DNA of 64,000 nucleotides. It comes from Gymnothorax reevesii. Lineage: Eukaryota > Chordata > Actinopteri > Anguilliformes > Muraenidae. The notes under the pieces were generated by a model. That model had not been told where the DNA came from, did not search any database, and saw only the letters and a list, made by a program, of their open reading frames with translations. Shown in pieces: positions 61,304 to 64,000 of the stretch (position 1 is the stretch's first letter; each line of letters opens with the position of its first letter). The DNA lies in assembly GCA_029721435.1 (NCBI GenBank), contig CM056581.1, positions 73,456,712-73,520,711 on the forward strand, in the 5' to 3' direction. Position numbers and translations under genes: made by a program.

Positions 61304-63532
61304 TTAAAGCTGCAAGCAGAGTTGAAAGGGCCCTCGCACCCCTCGTGCACATTGGGGTGGCAGCAAGATCTGGATGGGTTCAGGTGTCCATTCAGAGCCA
61401 TTGGAAACTGCTAGACTGTGTACAATGTAGTTTATTGAGGGGAGTGCAAAAATTTTCTGGAGGGCGCAATGAAACCATATTTAGATGCCTGTGCGCAAAA
61501 GCGACAACACATTAATCGTAATACCGGCCTCCATGAGTGTGTTGATTTTTGTAAATTTTTCAGCATGTTAAGATCTTCAAAACGGCAATTTTTTTATAAA
61601 TCTGACTGGGGGCGCTATAGAGCCATTATGCCACATTTAGTGCCAATTGATGGATGACATCGAAAACAATAAGACATTGATAATTTCTGCAAGGTTTTGC
61701 AAGTTTTGGAGCATTCTTAGGCCATAAAACGTGTGTTCCTAAAATTTGGAAAAACGCAGGAAAAAGCTCATAGCTCGCTTCCTGTTTTGCCAAAAAATTT
61801 CAAAAAATTAAGCCTTGCTCAGAATGACTAATGCAATAATCACCCCAAATTTCATGAACATTCAAGCACTTTTATCTTAACATGGCCATACCTAGAGGAC
61901 GCTGTGGAGCCACCTGGCCACTCCCAAACTAATATTAGCATATATTTATACTTGGGGGGACAATATTATCAAGCTTGGTAAGTTTCAGGAGAATCACTCA
62001 AAGTATGTGGGAGTAAAATCGACTTCCTGTTTCATGGCAGGATATCGAAATTCGACGCGATGCCACGGATACATCGTTAAATGAAATCAAAAAAGCTTCG
62101 CAATTTAACATCAGCAAGGTCTTTAGTTATTATACACCAAATTTTAATTTGATCGGATAAAATCTCTGGGAGGAGATTGTTAAAGTACGACACCTGTGAA
62201 TGGCATAAAATCCAAAAAATTGCAATCTCAATTAAAAATGGCGAACTTCCTGTTGAGTCTAGGTCATGGCACCAAGAGACTTTTTTTTAGGTCTCAGGAT
62301 CTTCCACATGTCCAACGAATTTCATTCATGCAGGTCAAACACAGTGCGAGGGCTGCTTTATTGAAATTTTCTAGGTGGCGCTATAATGCCGTTTTTGCCA
62401 CGCCTATATGTACATTTTTTATCAGTGTAATTGAAATGATGGTCTCTAGAATTGTACAAAATTTTGTGAGTTTTTGAGCATGCTGAGACCCTCAAAAGGG
62501 CAATTTTTTATAAAATTTGATTGGGGGCGCTATAGAGCCATAATGCCAAATTTACTGCCAATTTCTGTCTCAAATTGAAGACAGTCAACAAATATAATTT
62601 TTGCAAGCATTTGCAAGTTTTCGAGTATGCTCAGGCCTTCAAACGTGTGTTCGTAAAATTTGGAATAACGCAGGAAATGGCTCATTGCTCACTTCCTGTT
62701 TGGCTGAAAAATTTCAAAAAAATAACCATAGCCCAAAACAACAAATGTAATGATCAGACCAAATTTCATGAACATTCAAGCACTTTTATCTCAACATGGC
62801 CGAGTCAAGAGGGCGCTGTGGAGCCATCCGACCACACCCAATCCAATATCAACATATAGGTATATTTGGAAGTAGACTCTTATTAAGCCTGTAAAGTTTC
62901 ACGCAAATCTCACAAAGCATGTGCTCATAAAAGCAGCTTCCATTTTCATGGCGGAACATCGAAATTCGCCGCAACGCCACGGATACAAATTGTTGATGAA
63001 TCCAAAAAAGCTTCGCAATTTAACATGGAGAAGGTCTTTAGATAGCCTGTGCCAAATTTTAAGTTGATCGGATAAAATCTCTAGGAGGAGTTCGTTAAAG
63101 TACGACGCCTGTGAATGGCAAAAAATTAAAAAAATTTGCAAATTCAATTAAAAATAGCGGACTTCCTGTTGAGTCTAGGTCATGGCACCAAGAGACTTTT
63201 TTTTAGGTCTTGGCATAGTACACATGTCCACCGAATTTTGTACATGTAGGTTAAACACGCTGTGAAGGCTGCTTCATTGAAATTTTCTAGGTGGCGCTGT
63301 AATGCAATTTTACCACATCTATCTGTATACCCTATATATTAGTAAAAAATATGACCAGCTTAATAGGTTTGCAAAGTTTTGTGAGTTTTCGAGCATGCTG
63401 AGGCCCTCACAAATGCAAAAATGAATTAGGGGGCGCTATAGAGCTATCATGTCACACCCAGTGCCAAATGAGATATCGAATGAAAGAACTTGATGTTTTT
63501 AGTCTATGAGCTAAGTTTGGTGAATTTTCGAG
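61304..63532 (+). repeat. Family A array 2 unit n, cut short by an LTR insertion
   Basis: Head TTAAAGCTGCAAGCAGAG, GGGCCCTCGCACC, then nearly three modules. The last box before the insertion is GGGGGCGCTATAGAGC near 63430. The unit breaks inside TTTTCGAG(T), which elsewhere continues ATGATAAGGCCC. The rest of the unit would lie beyond the window. Confidence 0.85.
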
Positions 63533-64000
63533 TGTTATGGCCCCAATTTGTTATTACATTTATAACACAACAGCAACAGCAAGGGATGACCGACACAGTT
63601 TTAAAAACCTCAACACATTTAATTAACAAACACCATAACAACTAACTAACCTAAAGACCAAGATTGAATTATGTACAAAACATAAATATTTACAATCCCT
63701 TTTCGTGGGGGTGGCTTGGTGATGTCCTGGATGATGAAAATGCTCAAACACAGGCAAAGAAATCCACAAAAGAAACGTCACAGGTCTTGAACAGAATGGC
63801 AGGTCTGGTCATCTTCTTGCAATTTCTCCTACTACTTTACTGTCTCAATTCTTTTCCTTATATACTCTTTTGCAGACCCCACCCACATTTAGACCTCTTT
63901 TTTAAATTTTCTGAGACTTGCCCCAGACATGTCCAGGACATGTCTTAACATGACTCCAGTCGGATCTTAACAAAAAAAAGGTAAATACTGCCATCTAGTG
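63533..64000 (-). mobile_element. LTR on the minus strand, cut by the window end
   Basis: The inverse complement of this segment matches the solo LTR at 37300-37806 along its length, with clear divergence and small indels. It begins TGTTATGG, the LTR end read backwards, and the window stops within about 17 bases of where the LTR should start. Whether it is another solo LTR or the 3' LTR of an element with internal genes cannot be told here. The 94-codon open frame at 63664-63948 lies inside the LTR and has no recognisable domain. Confidence 0.88.
63914..63955 (-). promoter_or_regulatory. p53-type half-site cluster in the second LTR
   Basis: Read on the minus strand, the three perfect half-sites (AGACATGTCC, GGACATGTCT, GGGCAAGTCT) are kept exactly, with the same 1-bp spacers (plus-strand positions 63936-63945, 63925-63934 and 63914-63923). 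The fourth, AGTCATGTTA, has two mismatches. The LTR around them is clearly diverged. Confidence 0.58.

Noticed and set aside
1..63532. A CRISPR array or bacterial repeat system
   Set aside because: The repeats are hundreds to thousands of bases long, with no short repeat-spacer pattern and no cas genes. The mobile elements are vertebrate types.
63664..63948. A 94-codon open frame near the window end
   Set aside because: It lies entirely within the LTR, antisense to it, and crosses the TATA box and p53-type sites; the related LTR has indels in this frame.
37300..64000. The two LTRs as the ends of one retroelement
   Set aside because: They are in opposite orientation, clearly diverged, and the 37300-37806 copy has its own 4-bp target duplication. 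They are separate insertions.

Overview
The window is repeat-dense vertebrate DNA, most likely from a teleost fish. I see no protein-coding gene, rRNA, functional tRNA or CRISPR array. Teleost origin is inferred from the repeat types: heads reading TTAAAGCTGCAAGCAGCG, tails ending GCTCGGGCCCTAA, a tRNA-derived SINE, hAT elements with 8-bp target duplications, and LTRs. I recall the head and tail motifs as common in fish genomes but could not check a database. The longest open frame (181 codons, 8903-9448 and its copies) is a by-product of the repeat unit.

Layout. (1) 1-21392: head-to-tail array of about 3.3-kb units ('family A, array 1'). Each starts with the head palindrome and ends in an (AAT)n tract. 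Inside are direct repeats of about 320 and 620 bp. Units 3-6 are almost identical to one another. (2) 21393-23836: two other elements with the same design, family B (1.6 kb) and family C (0.7 kb), then a nearly perfect 59-bp-arm palindrome made of opposed family C-type tails. (3) 23837-63532: a second array of family A units ('array 2'), basic length about 2580 bp, built from a roughly 915-bp internal module and ending in (GAA)n with or without a 52-90-bp hairpin tail ending CTAA. Unit lengths differ by whole 915-bp modules: 2, 3, 4 or 5 copies. (4) 63533-64000: an LTR on the minus strand, cut by the window end.

Later insertions into array 2 can be placed precisely, because other units act as empty sites: a 756-bp hAT element with long inverted repeats (27022-27777), a 507-bp solo LTR (37300-37806), a 214-bp hAT MITE (40077-40290) and a 490-bp SINE (45525-46014).

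Main points of interest. Families A, B and C share one layout: head palindrome, internal tandem repeats, microsatellite, hairpin tail, CTAA. In A and B, a subterminal sequence of the head is the inverse complement of the tail, and the two families use different sequences for it. This resembles non-autonomous Helitron/Helentron-type elements (HINEs), which is inference. The array also repeats, at fixed spacing and in one orientation, boxes that resemble CTCF (AGGGGGCGCTA), ETS (ACTTCCTGT) and YY1 (AAAATGGCGG) sites. The LTR carries a cluster of p53-type half-sites about 50 bp upstream of its TATA box. Identities and counts are by eye.
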